A stretch of DNA of 64,000 nucleotides from contig CM063498.1 of assembly GCA_032207245.1 (NCBI GenBank), forward strand, positions 96,608,851-96,672,850, given 5' to 3'. Origin of the DNA: Pardosa pseudoannulata. Taxonomy: Eukaryota; Arthropoda; Arachnida; Araneae; Lycosidae. The translations under genes and the position numbers were made by a program. The first letter of the stretch is position 1; each line of letters begins with the position of its first letter. This document shows, piece after piece, positions 38,321 through 50,994 of the stretch. The notes beneath the pieces are model-generated. The model searched no databases, was not told the origin of the DNA, and saw only the letters and a list, made by a program, of their open reading frames with translations.

Positions 38321-39480
38321 ATTAAGTTCTTCATTCAATGATTTAAAAAACAAATGTTTGGAAGGAATGTTAAACACGTTTTTAACAAGTGTATTTCCAC
38401 ATACATAAATTGGACATTAAATAATTTAATAATTTACAGATTTAATGTATAATTTTGTAGCTGAATAAATATTAAAATTTCATCAATGTTCTTAACAGGA
38501 AAAATTAAAAAAAATGTTTGCAAGGAATGTTAAACATGATTTTTACAAGTGTGTTTTCATATACATAAATTCGACATTAAATAATTTACTAATTTACAGA
38601 TTTAATGCATGATTTTCTAGCTTAATAAATATTAAAATTCATAAATATTAAGTTCTTAACTGATAAATTAAAAAAAATGTTTTCAAGGAATGTTAAACAT
38701 GTTTTTTACAAGTGTCTTTTCATTTACATAAATTCGACATTAAATAATTTAATAATTTACAGATTTAATAAATAATTTTCTAGCTAAATAAATATTAAAA
38801 TTCATAAATGTTAAGTTCTTAACTGATAAATTTAAAAAATGTTTGCAAGGAATGTTAAACACGTTTTTTAGAAGTGTGTTTTCATATACATAAATTCGAC
38901 ATTAAATAATTTAATAATTTATAGATTTAATGCATGATTTTCTAGCTGAATAAATATTAAAATTTCATAAATGTTAAGTTCTTAAGTGATAAATTAAAAT
39001 AAATGTTTGCAAGGAATGTTAAACACTTTATTTACAAGTGTCTTTTCATATACATAAATTCGACATTAAATAATTTAATAATATACATATTTAATGCATG
39101 ATTTTCTATCTGAATAAATATTAAAATTTCATAAATGTTAAGTTCTTAACTGATAAATTTAAAAAAATCTTTGCAATGAATTTAAACACGTTTTTTAGAA
39201 GTGTCTTTACATATAATAAATTCAACTAATAAATAATTTAATAATTTATGATTTAGTGAATGATTTTTTATCTGAATAAATATTAAAATTTCATGAGTGT
39301 TAAGTTCTTAACAGAAAAATTTTAAAAAATGTTTGCAAGGAATGTTAAGTGACTTTACATATACATAAATTCGACATTAAATGATTTAAAAATTTACAGA
39401 TTTAATGATATTGGAAGAAATATTAAAAATTTGTTAAATGTTAAGTTCTTAAATAAATTAAAAAAAAATGTTAATGATAA
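38320..39480. repeat. Satellite array, ~162-bp monomers
   Basis: The anchor GAATGTTAA (in GGAATGTTAAACA(C/T)G) recurs at 38365, 38525, 38688, 38850, 39014, about 39178 and 39340, giving periods of 160 to 164 bp. Each monomer carries ACATAAATTCGACATTAAAT, AATAATTTACAGATTTAATG and TTAAGTTCTTAACTGA. This is a simple monomer array continuous with the higher-order array that follows. Confidence 0.85.
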
Positions 39481-41750
39481 ACACGCTTTTTACAGCTTTT
39501 TCCCCCATACACATAAATTGAGTATTAAGTAATTTAATAATTTACAGGTATAATGTATGAACTAGGTGAATAAATATAAAATTTCCTATCAATGTTAAGA
39601 AATAAATTAAAAACTTAACTGATAAGATTCTTAACAGAAAATTTAAATCATGTGTACAGGGAGTATGGTAAACACGTTTTTTAGAAATGTCTTTTTTGTC
39701 TAAATTTCTTAAATACACCGATTTAATTTGTGCGAATAAATATTAAAATTTCATTCAATGTTAAATTCTTAACTGGAAGTTTGCGCCCTTTCTTTACAGG
39801 TTTAATGTGAGAACTTGAAGCCGAATAAATATTAAAAATTTATCAATGTTAATTTCTTAACTGAAATATTTAAAAAACAGGTGTGTATCAAATGGTAAAC
39901 ACATTTTATACAAAATTCGTTCAATATACATCACTTTGTCAGTAAGTAATTCAATAACTTAAAGGTTTAATGCATGATCTTCAAGTCGAACAAGTATTAT
40001 AGTTTCACTAATGCCAAGTTCTTAACTGAAAGTTTACGTCCCTTTCTTATGATTTAAATAAAAATCCAACTAAAACACTAAATGCGTCTAATATCTTGTT
40101 AAAATTACCGTATTTAATAAATTTCCCCCAATTAATTTTTAAAACCCCTTCCAAAAATGATTTGCAAATAATTCAAATCCTACAAAACGTGCTGTAAAAT
40201 CAGGGTATTGGAAGAAAATCGCCAACAAATGAAAATTTTTAAAAACATGTTGGCAGCTAATGGTAACCACACTTTTTACAGTTTTTTTCCATGCACATAA
40301 ATTCATCATTAAGTAATTTAATAATTTACAGGCATAATGCATGAACTTAAGGCCGAATAAATGCTAAAACTTTATCAATGTTAAGTTCTTAACTGAAAGA
40401 TTTGAAATCATGTGTACAGGGAATGGTAAACACAAATTTTTACAAGTTTTTTTTCTTCATATACACCAATTGTGCGTTAAGTAATTCGATAATTTACAGG
40501 TTTAATGTGAGAACTTGAAGCCGAATAAATATAAAAAATTTATCAATGTTAAGTTCTTAACTGAAATATTTAAAAACAGGTGTGTATCAAATGGTAAACA
40601 CATTTTATACAAAATTCGTTCCATATACATCACTTTATCAGTAAGTAATTTAATAACTTACAGGTTAAATGCATGACCTTCAAGTCAAACAAGTATTAAA
40701 GTTTCACCAATGCCAAGTTCTTAACTGAAAGTTTACGTCCCTTTCTTATGATTTAAATAAAAATCCACTAAAACACTAAATTCGTCTCCTATCTTGTTAA
40801 AATTACCATAGTTAATATATTTCCTCCAATTAATTTTTAACCCCTCTCTCGAAAATGATTTGCAAATAATTCAAATCGTACAAAACGTGCTAACAAATCA
40901 TGATATTGGAAGAAAATCATTAAGAAATGAAAGATTTTAAAAAGATGTTTGCAGTTAATGGTAAACACGCTTTTTACAGTTTTTCCCCCATAAACATAAA
41001 TTGAGTATTAAGTAATTTAATAATTTACAGGTATAATGTATGAACTTAAAGCCAAATAAATGCTATAATTTTATCAATATTAAGTTCTTAACTGAAAGAT
41101 TTGAAATCATGTGTACAGGGAATGGTAAACACAAATTTTTACAAGTTTTTTTTTCTTTTTATACAACAATTGTGCGTTAAGTCATTCGATAATTTACAGG
41201 TTTAATGTGAGAACTTGAAGCCGAATAAATATTAAAAAATTATCAATGTTAATTTCTTAACTGAAATATTTAAAAACAGGTGTGTATGAAATGATAAACA
41301 CGTTATATACAAGTTTCCTTCCATATACATCAATTGGTTATTAAGTAATTTAATAATTTACAGGTTTAATGCATAATATTCAAGTCGAATAAGTATTAAA
41401 GTTTCACTAATGCTAAGTTCTTGACTGAAAGTTTGGTCCCTTTTTTATGATTTAAATAAAATTATCTTCTTAGAACTCTTACATTCTTGTCCTTATCTAG
41501 TAAAATTACAGTAGTTGATAAATTTTCTCAGATTAATGCATAATCCTTCCTCAAAAAGCATGAGTTGAAAATAATAAAAATCCCACAAAACTTACTAAAA
41601 ATCATGGTATTAAAATAAAAACATCAATAGATGAAAGATTTAAAAAAAATATTTGCAAAGAAAACACCTTACAAATTTTCTATTTGAATGTTTCTTTCGA
41701 TACATTAGAGTGCGAGAAAGAAAATAGTGTAAGGAAAAAAGAGAAGTACA
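39480..41750. repeat. Satellite array, 700-bp higher-order unit
   Basis: TTTAATGTGAGAACTTGAAG begins at 39801, 40501 and 41201, exactly 700 bp apart each time. Within 700 bp there are about four diverged versions of the 162-bp monomer. One has been replaced by a distinct block (CCCTTTCTTATGATTTAAAT, ACTAAAACACTAAA, TTTGCAAATAATTCAAATC). Neighbouring 700-bp units are far more alike than monomers within a unit, which defines a higher-order repeat. The array ends near 41750. Confidence 0.85.
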
Positions 41751-42154
41751 TTTATTTAACTTACGTCTCCAGGCGTCTGAAGCTTATGAAAGGATATTTT
41801 GAGCAATGACAATAAAATTACGATGATATACATGTTCTGCATTACATTCACGTTTTTAAAGATACAGCAAAATGTGACAGCTCGTAAATAATATTCCTTT
41901 GAAATTCCGGGAAGAAAGTGAAACGGCCAGATGAAAGAAGCGCTATATATCTTCGTTATTGCTTGTACTGAATTTAAATGTATGTTCCTTATGCTAGTCG
42001 TGGAAAGACGATTTGTATTGAGTTATGTTCAACCGATAATTTGTTTCTAAATTATGTATTTTCAATAAAAGTTGTAACTGACAAAGCTTGAGCATGTGAA
42101 AGAAAAAAGGCATTATTCATTATATATTTTGCTGCACTGAAAAGAAGCAAAAGA

Positions 42155-42224
42155 GTCTCCATAGCGGACTAGTCATCACACTAGTCTCGTAATAAAAAAA
42201 GTGAGTTTGAATCCCGGTAGCGAC
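42155..42224 (+). other. tRNA-like pseudogene at array edge
   Basis: A 70-nt stretch starts GTCTCCATAGCGG and ends GGTAGCGAC. The two ends can form a 7-bp acceptor-like stem with two mismatches, GTTTGAATCCC resembles a T loop and B box, and GTCTCGTAA sits where an anticodon arm should be. The A-rich run at 42192-42200 and the poor stems rule out function. Every downstream array unit keeps a version of its 3' half. Confidence 0.4.
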
Positions 42225-44556
42225 TATAGGATTTAAAAATTGTATAAATATTTAATTCCTTAATTTATGTACTACTTTATTTTGTATTCCTGGAGATTCT
42301 GAGCCGACCGATGGCCGATTGGTTAGGGTGTTGAAACTCGGTACGGGAGTTCGTGGGTTTGAATCCCACTACGGCATGGATGTTCGTAGCCTTTTGGAAT
42401 CGGCTTTAAGCTGTAGGTCCCGGTCTAATTAGCCCTCGTGTTTCAAAAAGTAGACCGTAACACTCCAAACCAAACCAAACCAAACCAAACCAGGAGATTC
42501 TGAAACTTTCTTTAGTTTCCCAAATAAATGCTCTGGACTTTTCTTTACTATCTCTAGAAAAACATTCTGGAACATATGCCATTTCTCTGCGTTCCACATA
42601 AAACTTTCATCAACTTCCCAGACATATTTCTGGAACTTTCCCTGCTGGTATAAAAGTCAAAGATCTCTCAGTCACGGAGAGTTCTGAGTTGTGCAGAGAT
42701 TGCATTTGTGCTTCTCTCTTTGATTGAGTTAATAAATTAGATTATCTGTTCTTACTGTGATCAAGAAGTCGTGAGTTTGAATCTCGGTAGAGACTATAGG
42801 ATTTAAAAATTGTATAAATATTTAATTCCTTAATTTATGTTCTACTTTATTTTGTGTTCCAGAAGATTCTGAAACTTTCTTTAGTTTGCCAGGTAAGTGC
42901 TCTGGACGTTTCTTTACTATCTCTAGAAAAGCATTCTGGAACATTTGCCATTTCTCTGCGTTATGCATAAAACTTTCATCGACTTCCCAGACAGATTTCT
43001 GGAACTTTTCCTGCTAGTATAAAAGTCAAAGATCTCTCAGTCACGGAGAGTTCTGAGTTGTGCAGAGATTGCATTTGTGCTTCTCTCTTTGATTGAGTTA
43101 ATAAATTAGATTATCTGTTCTTACTGTGATCAAGAAGTCGTGAGTTTGAATCTCGGTAGAGACTATAGGATTTAAAAATTGTATAAATATTTAATTCCTT
43201 AATTTATGTTCTACTTTATTTTGTGTTCCAGGAGATTCTGAAACTTTCTTTAGTTTGCCAGACAAGTGCTCTGGACTTTTCTTTACTATCTCTAGAAAAG
43301 CATTCTGGAACATTTGCCATTTCTCTGCGTTATGCATAAAACTTTCATCGACTTCCCAGACAGATTTCTGGAACTTTTCCTGCTAGTATAAAAGTCAAAG
43401 ATCTCTCAGTCACGGAGAGTTCTGAGTTGTGCAGAGCTTGCATTTGTGCTTCTCTCTTTGATTGAGTTAATAAATTAGATTATCTGTTCTTACTGTGATC
43501 AAGAAGTCGTGAGTTTGAATCTCGGTAGAGACTATAGGATTTAAAAATTGTATAAATATTTAATTCCATAATTTATGTTCTACTTTATTTTGTGTTCCAG
43601 GATATTCTGAAACTTTCTTTAGTTTGCAGATAAGTGCTCTGGACTTTTCTTTACTATCTCTAGAAAAGCATTCTGGAACATTTTCCATTTCTCTGCGTTC
43701 CGCATAAAACTTTCATCGACTTCCCAGACAGATTTCTGGAACTTTCCCTGCTGGTATAAAAGTCAAAGATCTCTCAGTCATGGAGAGTTCTGAGTAGTGC
43801 AGAGCTTGCATTTGTACTTCGCTCTTTGATTGAGTTAATAAATTAGATTATCTGTTCTTACTGTGATCAAGAAGTCGTGAGTTTGAATCTCGGTAGAGAC
43901 TATAGGATTTAAAAAATTGTATAAATATTTAATTCCTAATTTATGTTCTACTTTATTTTGTGTTCCAGAAATTCTGAAACTTTCTTTAGTTTGCCAGGTA
44001 AGTGCTCTGGACGTTTCTTTACTATCTCTAGAAAAGCATTCTGGAAACATTTTTTTCTCTGCGTTATGCATAAAACTTTCATCGACTTCCAGACAGATTT
44101 CTGAACTTTCCTGCTAGTATAAAAGTCAAAGATCTCTCAGTCACGGAATTCTGAGTGTGCAGAGCTTGCATTGTACTTCTCTCTTACAGTTGAGTTAATA
44201 AATTAGATTATCTGTTCTTACTGTGATCAAGAAGTCGTGAGTTTGAATTTAAGACTATAATTTAAAAAATTGTATATATTTAATTCCATAATTTATGTTC
44301 TACTTTATTTTGTGTTCCAGATATTCTGAAATTCTTTAGTTTGCCATAACTTGGACTTTCTTTACTATCTCTAGAAAAGCATCTGGAAAATTCCATTTCT
44401 CTGCGTTATTAAAACTTTCATCGACTTGACAGATTTCTAACTTTTCTAGTATAAAATCAAAATCTCAGTCATGGAGAGTTCTGAGTAGTGCAGAGCTTGC
44501 ATTTGTACTTCGCTCTTTGATTGAGTTAATAAATTAGATTATCTGTTCTTACTGTC
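42225..44556 (+). repeat. Tandem array of ~369-bp promoter-bearing (LTR-like) units
   Basis: GTGATCAAGAAGTCGTGAG begins units at 42757, 43126, 43495, 43863 and 44223 (periods 369, 369, 368, 360). A first unit starts near 42197 and is interrupted by a SINE. Each intact unit has, in order, a tRNA 3'-half-like TGAGTTTGAATCTC, a TGTGTTCCAGGAGATTCTG block, GCATTCTGGAACAT, TATAAAAGTCAAAG (42649 in unit 1), CTCTCAGTCACGG as a possible arthropod initiator about 20 bp later, and an AATAAATTAG polyadenylation-like signal near the unit end. TATA, initiator and AATAAA in this order within about 280 bp suggest an LTR. No internal retroelement domain is present between units. The unit from about 43863 onward is increasingly riddled with small deletions. 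Confidence 0.75.
42303..42492 (+). mobile_element. SINE family A, complete copy with target duplication
   Basis: The head GCCGACCGATGGCC is followed by GATTGGTTAGGG (A-box region), TGGGTTTGAATCCC (B box), a short body with GATGTTCGTAGCC and TAGACCGTAACACTCC, and a (CCAAA)n tail. An 11-bp direct repeat GGAGATTCTGA flanks it (42292-42302 and 42493-42503). The same 11 bp occurs once, uninterrupted, in the sibling array units (for example 43231-43241), so the empty site is visible. It is tRNA-derived and pol III-transcribed by inference. Confidence 0.9.
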
Positions 44557-44592
44557 TGTTATTGTATTCCACGTTAAGCCCCTGACTATATA

Positions 44593-45030
44593 ACTTTATA
44601 ATTCTTCTGTCAGTGTGTTTGTAATAAAACTCCTCTTAAACGTCTGGACTGATTTTGACGAAATTTTGTGTATGTAATTAAGTTGAATCACAAATGGTTG
44701 ATTAAATTTGAACATAAAAATTTTTTTTTATTAAAAATTGAATTACTTATTGAGATTATTATAATCTGAAATATGAAAGTATCTGTGGCCCAGTGATCAG
44801 CGCAACGGGCTTCAGCACGAGAAATCCAAGGATCAAATACCCGTAAAGGCGGCGTGGGAATTTTAATTTAATCTAATTACGTTTGTTATGTGGGTATGCG
44901 TGGTGGCGTCAAGTATTTTTAAAATAATTTTTTTTCTACTTTTCCATCAAGACGGTCCAATTTATAATGCATTTAAAAACATTTTACATTTTTTGGATTT
45001 ACAAAATTAAAATACAATCTGTTATGCTAA
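44593..45030 (+). mobile_element. Helitron-like family H2, copy 3
   Basis: The 5' end near 44593 (ACTTTATAATTCTTCTGTC) has lost the canonical TC. It is followed by the family block GACTGATTTTGACGAAATTT. A tRNA-like segment lies at about 44782-44852 (A box TGGCCCAGTG, B box GGATCAAATACC). The 3' end reads CTAA at 45027-45030 plus host T, but the hairpin region just inside is shortened. It has no ORF. Confidence 0.65.
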
Positions 45031-46865
45031 TAATATATATATATATATAGATATATATACATAAATATATATATTATATTTTTTTGTGTGGTAGAAAGAT
45101 AAAATTTTTTAATTAATCTTAAATTATGATACTACAGGTTGAGAATTATAAAATGATATGGATATATGCATTTCTTACTGTATTGTTCATAATATATAAT
45201 GAATTAATAAAATATTATATATATATATATATATTATATATTTCTATTTATTTTTTATATTATAAAAATATAAAAAATACATAAAATTAAAAATATATAA
45301 TCAGAAAATTAGTATTATTTAGTTTCCTGAATACAAAAAAGAATTTATAAGTTCCATAAGTTATCTGAAGATCAGAAAAACTAACCTTTGAACTTTACAT
45401 TCATTGATCAAAAACACAGGTTCGATTGTCTGTACAATTTAATTGTGTATTTATCCAAGAAAATTATATCATCGATGTTTTTAAGGTCACGCTATTTGTT
45501 TGGAGTTCTGGTATAAGTATTCTTGGCAACAATAATCTTTGATGCAATATATAATATCAAATAAAATCAAGCTTAAAATAGTTTGAGATAATATATATTA
45601 AAATATTTAGAAGTTTTCATGTGGTATATTATTTGGGTAAATACCAGTTTAGTGAACATTTTTCATGTTAGTGACAAATGTAAGATTTCTGGTTGGTTGA
45701 TTGTCGTGTCAAATAGTCTTCTAGCTCTGCAGTAGGCAAACCTAAAATTTCATTGACCACTACATATTTAATTTTTATTTCATAGACCACTAATTATATG
45801 AATTTAAAATAGAAAAAGGCAGTAAATGTAATTAAAGAATAATCAGAAACTTTTATTTGTTTAATACAAAACGCACATCTTAAAAGTAAAAATTTATATC
45901 TTAAGTTGAAAGAAAACTTCATTAATCAGTTCTCCAAGTAAAGTATTACTATTTTCATTAGTTACTTTATTTTTACTAAAAAATACATAATATCTACTTG
46001 TTTTTTCGGGCTCATTATGGTTTTTTTTATTTATTTTATTTTAAACAGGAAAAGAAGAAAAAGAAGTAGTAGTTTGAAATCTAATCTTATGTACTGTTTA
46101 TTTCGCTAATAAATAGCACCTAAGATTTATAAAAAATAACGAAAATAATAGTTTATCATAAGTTCTGTTGGTTTTCATTTTTTAATCTGAATTATGATGA
46201 ACCTTTCTTTCTATTTATAGTGTAAGGGTTAATTATTCTTTTGTTTACAATAAATAATCTGCTTTTTTTTAACCGCCAAATATCTTTTAAGGACCTCTAT
46301 TTGGCTACAGATGGTCTAGCTAACATTGAAAAAAAAAGGTATTACACATTTTAATTTTCAACTTGGTTTGTTTTAAAACGCCTTGGAAACCAACGTCGTT
46401 TAAACGGACCTCCAGACGATCGTATGATCTTTGAAGAGTTCGTGGTATATTAAAATTAATTTGGGGATGAGTGAAGGACGTTTTGGGGTTCATGGAAGGT
46501 TAAAGACAAAATAAAATAATTGCAATGGATATTCATTCTTATAAATAATGAAAATTAAAATTTAAAAAAAATAGCCAAAAGAAAAAAAAATCCCATTTTT
46601 CTACCGCTCATTTATATTACTCAAGTATTCTCCCTTACTGAGTCAGAATAACGATGACGATGAAGGATAATAACTTTATTTGGATGTCAGTGTCTCCCTC
46701 ATCGTCTTTCTATATATCAACCTCTTTCCCGTTCCTTGATAACATGTTTTCAAATGATACTTTGATTGTCTATTTGGTTATTCACAATTATAGCACCGAA
46801 CATAAGTATTTTCATATCAGTATATCAGGCTCACCCATCTTGTTAATAACATTTAAAAATAATAT
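45031..46865. other. AT-rich DNA, no gene seen
   Basis: Short (AT)n runs occur at 45033-45060 and 45217-45240. The 81-codon frame 46654-46899 runs into the SINE that follows and has no motif. Confidence 0.4.
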
Positions 46866-47139
46866 TGCCTTGTTCGCTAAAGGTGACTGGGGCACATAAA
46901 ATATGTTCGTGGTCATAATGTCCAAGTTCTCAGTCAATACCCCTGGGGGTAAAAGGCTAAGACTATGGGTCTTCTGCTTGGTCTCTGCTTCAAACTTACC
47001 TAATTAAACAAAGAGTCATACTTTCACCCAATGAGGTGCACGTTAAAACGAAAGACACGCCCCTTTGCATTAACACTAGTAGCATATGACTCAATCGTGC
47101 GTAGTTTGACCATGATAAGACTACAACAACAACAACAAA
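46866..47139 (+). mobile_element. SINE family B, 5'-truncated copy with target duplication
   Basis: This copy aligns with the minus-strand copy at 28421-28766 from its GTTCG(C/T)TAAAGGTGACTGG block to the end. The tRNA-like head is missing. It ends in (CAA)n (47124-47138). A likely target duplication of about 12 bp (AAAAATAATATT at 46855-46866 and AAAATTAATATT at 47137-47148, one mismatch) flanks it, so the truncation happened at insertion and not by later loss. Confidence 0.8.
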
Positions 47140-48520
47140 ATTAATATTTTTGTAATTTGAAACATAAAGTACAAAGTTAAGAGATAGTACTTTAAATATC
47201 AAACGTTTTATTTATATTGTATCTGTTCGCTACTATTGAAATAATCAGAGTTAAAATTGTAATTTTATTATTCTGTAGTTGTACAGTTAATTCATGTAGT
47301 GAGTTCTTAATGAGTACTCTGACATAACAAGAGGTAAATGGACATAAAAATTTGTTCTACATTAATGACATATTAAGGGGCACTCTCAGTCTCAGCTATC
47401 CAGAGGCAATTGTTTTCACAGAGATCGTCTTGAGGAAAATCGTTGATCTGCATCATTGCAATTATTGAATTATATATTTTTTTATTTATCCTTAAAAATA
47501 AGTTACAATTATTTGTTTGTTTGTTTAAAAGAAAGCAACAGCAGGGTTATTCTGTGGTGATGTTACATTTAATTTATTTAATATGTTTCTTTTTTATAAG
47601 GTCTTACATAGATTATTTTAGAATAAATCTTTAATTTATGCAAATAATTATAAAAACAAAAATTTGAATCAATTTGATTAGTTGAAAAATTTGTATCAAT
47701 TTGTATCAAATGATTTGTATCAATACCAGCAAACATGTAAAAATGCCATCAAATATATCTTATTGTGTTATAAATTACGTATTCTACCACACTCATTTCA
47801 TTACTAAGAGATTTGAAAATTATATAATGAAATGTCCTATTAAAAAAATCATTCATCACCTATTCGTAGTCTCCATGAAGAGGAAATTACAACTGGAAGA
47901 CATGCTATATAAAACCTATACAAAGCATTTTCTAAATAGGATATATTTGGCATTAGCTAAATTAGATTTATATACTCAGCATTTTCCCCAAGCTACATTA
48001 ATGTCCGTTAAATAACCTGTAACGACTATATTCACTTCCTCAAAATTTATGCGTCCACTAGGTACTTCATGACTATCTCCTTTTTTTGTTTTGTTCCCTT
48101 GCTTACTGAGCACACCTAAAGTTCCCTTAAATCATGGTACATTCACGATAAAAGTGTTATCACATTAAAGAGCATAATGAGACGCCTCAGGGAAAAGACT
48201 TTAAAATAGCTCTTATACACACCTATCATTCGTTAATATTCTCGCTGAACATCAAATGGCGCCAAATAACTTTCGACCTTTAGGGAATGGAAGAAAATAG
48301 GGTCAGAAAATGTAAATTATCTTTATTACGTCTTAATAAATAGCAAGGCTTGGGCGTTAAAATTGCCGATATTGTGAACGACTTTAACGGATAAAAGGTA
48401 ATCCACATATAGCTGCACATGCTTTTGATCGAAATATATTATTAGTACCTGCTTTAATAAACGTTAAATACTCTATGTATTTGATATTTTGTATGCACGA
48501 AATACTGCAATGAGTATCTT

Positions 48521-48593
<73 letters not shown>

Positions 48594-50426
48594 GCCCAAT
48601 TCTGCGACATGCATACGCCACTTTCATTTATTAGCCTATAGGGTTTCAATATAAACCAGAAAGTCATACAATGTTTATCCTTCTGAAGTGGTAATACATA
48701 CAATATTATATAATCTTTGGTAATTTCAGAAGAATAGTAACTTGAAGTAATGCATTTCTCTTGCTACGGCAGATTCCTGACTTCTTACCGCTTTTAAGGG
48801 TAATATTTGGATTTTCGTGCTATTCTTGTGCTCATTTCGTTTCATAAGTTTGCATTTAATTTGGATTTGGATTGTTACAGTTAGTTATTGATTACACGAT
48901 GATTAATTATACAGTTCTCTACAGTTTGAAACAGTCTGAACAACTACGAAATCCTAGACAGTAAGTACAATTGCTTTCGAAAGGACATAGAAGCAACGGT
49001 AACTCAACAGGGACTGTTTACTATGACTGGTGTCACTATCTCACATTTTGTCTCATCGGAGATTTCACAAAGTTTTGATCACCCTCAAGAGGAAGATTCT
49101 TCTCTCAAATTCGAAATAATTTTCGTCGTGTTGACCTCTCAGTGTAATGTTGAGATTCTTACATTTCTCCTTCTCTTGTTCAACTTACAGAAAGAAAACC
49201 AATCATTTATAACTCCCGATAGGCGGTCTATTTTGACATACCCCAGGCATTCAAGTTGCCAGAGGCGGGTAATCCCCTTAATTTCGATTATCCCCAGGAG
49301 AGGTATTCTTCTCCTAATTTAGTACTGCTCTCTTAATGCTGAATTCCTCGAGAGAGAAAATTTAACTACATGCATTTATTCTGCATTTTCTTTAATTGAA
49401 AAGAGGTATGCTTCTAGCGTTTCATAGGATGAAATTTGACACCGTAAGATTTCAATAGGGAGACTAACTACTAAATGATATCGAAACTCGCCAACATATT
49501 TTAGAAAAGCTTATTACTTTAACTTTGAATAATGTGGACAAATCAAGAAATTAAGAAGGTGTATTTATATCAATACTCTAAGTATTTCCTTATTTTTAAA
49601 GGGTACACAAACGATCACGGCAAAGTATATAGAAGTCGTATAGTGAGATAATAAATGTGTATTTTGCCTGTATAGGGGTAAAATCTACCTGTATTTGTCA
49701 CATTTTTTAATGTAAACTTCAAAAGTCCAGTTATTACTTAGATTATTTACTCTTGCATTTTAATTTTTTACATATATTTGATATTCTAGGTTGACTAGAA
49801 AAACTTTTCTTAAAACATAATTTACTATTTGTAATTTTAATATTGTGGTAGAAATTTGATGATCTGAAAAAATATTTCACTTTATATATATAAAAAATAA
49901 ATGAAAAACTTTTATTAAAAAACTGCAAAACAAAATCTAATTTTTTAAAAAAATTAATTTTTTTTTTTTTTACTTTTTTCAATTTGCTGCACTTAGGACT
50001 TTCATAACAGGTGTTCCAAAAATACATTGTGTTTATGTTTGGGACAAAATTGTTTATTCTGTTTTTACATTTCTTTACAAGTATACTTAAAGCTAGAAAA
50101 ATATTTTGAGAAGATTATAAATAAATTTTACGACCGTATTATTGGTATATATCTAATCGAAACTTATTTATAACCTATTTTTAGAATCATTTTCATTCTT
50201 TTCATATTTCTAGTATCATTTAAATGAAAAACTTTACGATAGAGATTTTCAACCTCTTTTGGTTGACGGAACACTAAACATATATTGACTCTTTGACAGT
50301 TTCATTTTTTTCCCCAGAATTCGGTTAACAAATGTCACATTTTTTATTGCATTGTTTTGTGCATTTTACATTTTTAAGTAAAGATATGTTATTAAAATTA
50401 ACATTTCTAATATTTTTAAGCATTTA
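47140..50426. other. No gene recognised; (AT)n at 48523-48590
   Basis: Frames of 63 to 104 codons (47443-47634, 47701-48015, 49023-49322, minus 49743-50027) show no domain I know, no homologous repeat in the window and no strong start context. A clean (AT)n tract lies at 48523-48590. Confidence 0.4.
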
Positions 50427-50726
50427 TTACAACATCTTTTCTACGAAAGTATGATAGAACTGAAGTTTGCCTTTAGTCTCATCGATATCCAAGTTAATTT
50501 TTGGAATTCCAGTGAAAGCAAATCTAGGAGGCAGATCCGAAGGATTATCACAATTAATTTTAAAAAATTGTCTTGCTTGACTGATTCCATCTATACTATC
50601 AGAGTCACTACTATCCAGGTCATCTAGTAAACTTTCGCTACTATCATTTACAGATAATTCAGTTTCTGATTCTGAGTCACAGTTCGAATCACAAAAAATT
50701 AGCTCCATAAGCTCTGAATTATCCAT
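50427..50726 (-). pseudogene. piggyBac transposase-like N-terminal ORF (99 aa)
   Basis: The frame starts MDNSELMELIF. A Ser/Asp/Glu-rich acidic segment follows (about residues 12-50). The conserved-looking boundary R-F-A-F-T-G-x-P-K-I-N comes at residues 68-78, then a D/L-F-Y-H-T-F-V-E-K-M-L helix, and then two stops. An acidic N-terminus followed by a (P/A)-F-T-G-x-P-G/K-I-N motif is the start of many piggyBac-family transposases, normally several hundred residues long. The DDD catalytic core and the C-terminal Cys-rich domain are absent, and downstream DNA does not continue the protein. It is probably an internally deleted, non-autonomous element. The ATG is supported by the upstream terminus at 51076. 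Confidence 0.55.
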
Positions 50727-50994
50727 TATTTAAAAGTAAAAATATATTATTCAACAGTTACGTCAATAAAATTATCAGGCGGTTAGTAAAGTATAACCAG
50801 AAAGCTATACACGAAAAGATAACAATTCGTCTTCTGATACAAAACATTAGAAAAAAACCCGCGCTTTTGAACTAATTAGAGTAGAAAATATAATAAACTG
50901 CAAACTATCATTTACTGGACATCTATATGAATAATTTTTTATTAAAAGTGGAAAAATACGGCCGAAACAGTGCAAGCGAAATAGAAATCAGATT

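Noticed and set aside
42155..42224. Possible tRNA gene
   Set aside because: Stems do not pair well and an A-rich run interrupts the variable region. Treated as a tRNA-like pseudogene.
43835..44071. 78-codon minus-strand frame with a protein-like stretch
   Set aside because: It crosses a junction of the 369-bp tandem units and is broken in the sibling units.
45690..45735. GGTTGGTTGATTG string similar to 14423 and to the start of 51660
   Set aside because: Too short and low in complexity to claim a shared repeat family.
47701..48015. 104-codon frame
   Set aside because: Composition matches AT-rich background translation and no motif is visible.
49023..49322. 99-codon frame
   Set aside because: No recognisable domain, signal or splice context. 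It could be chance; I could not support it as a gene.
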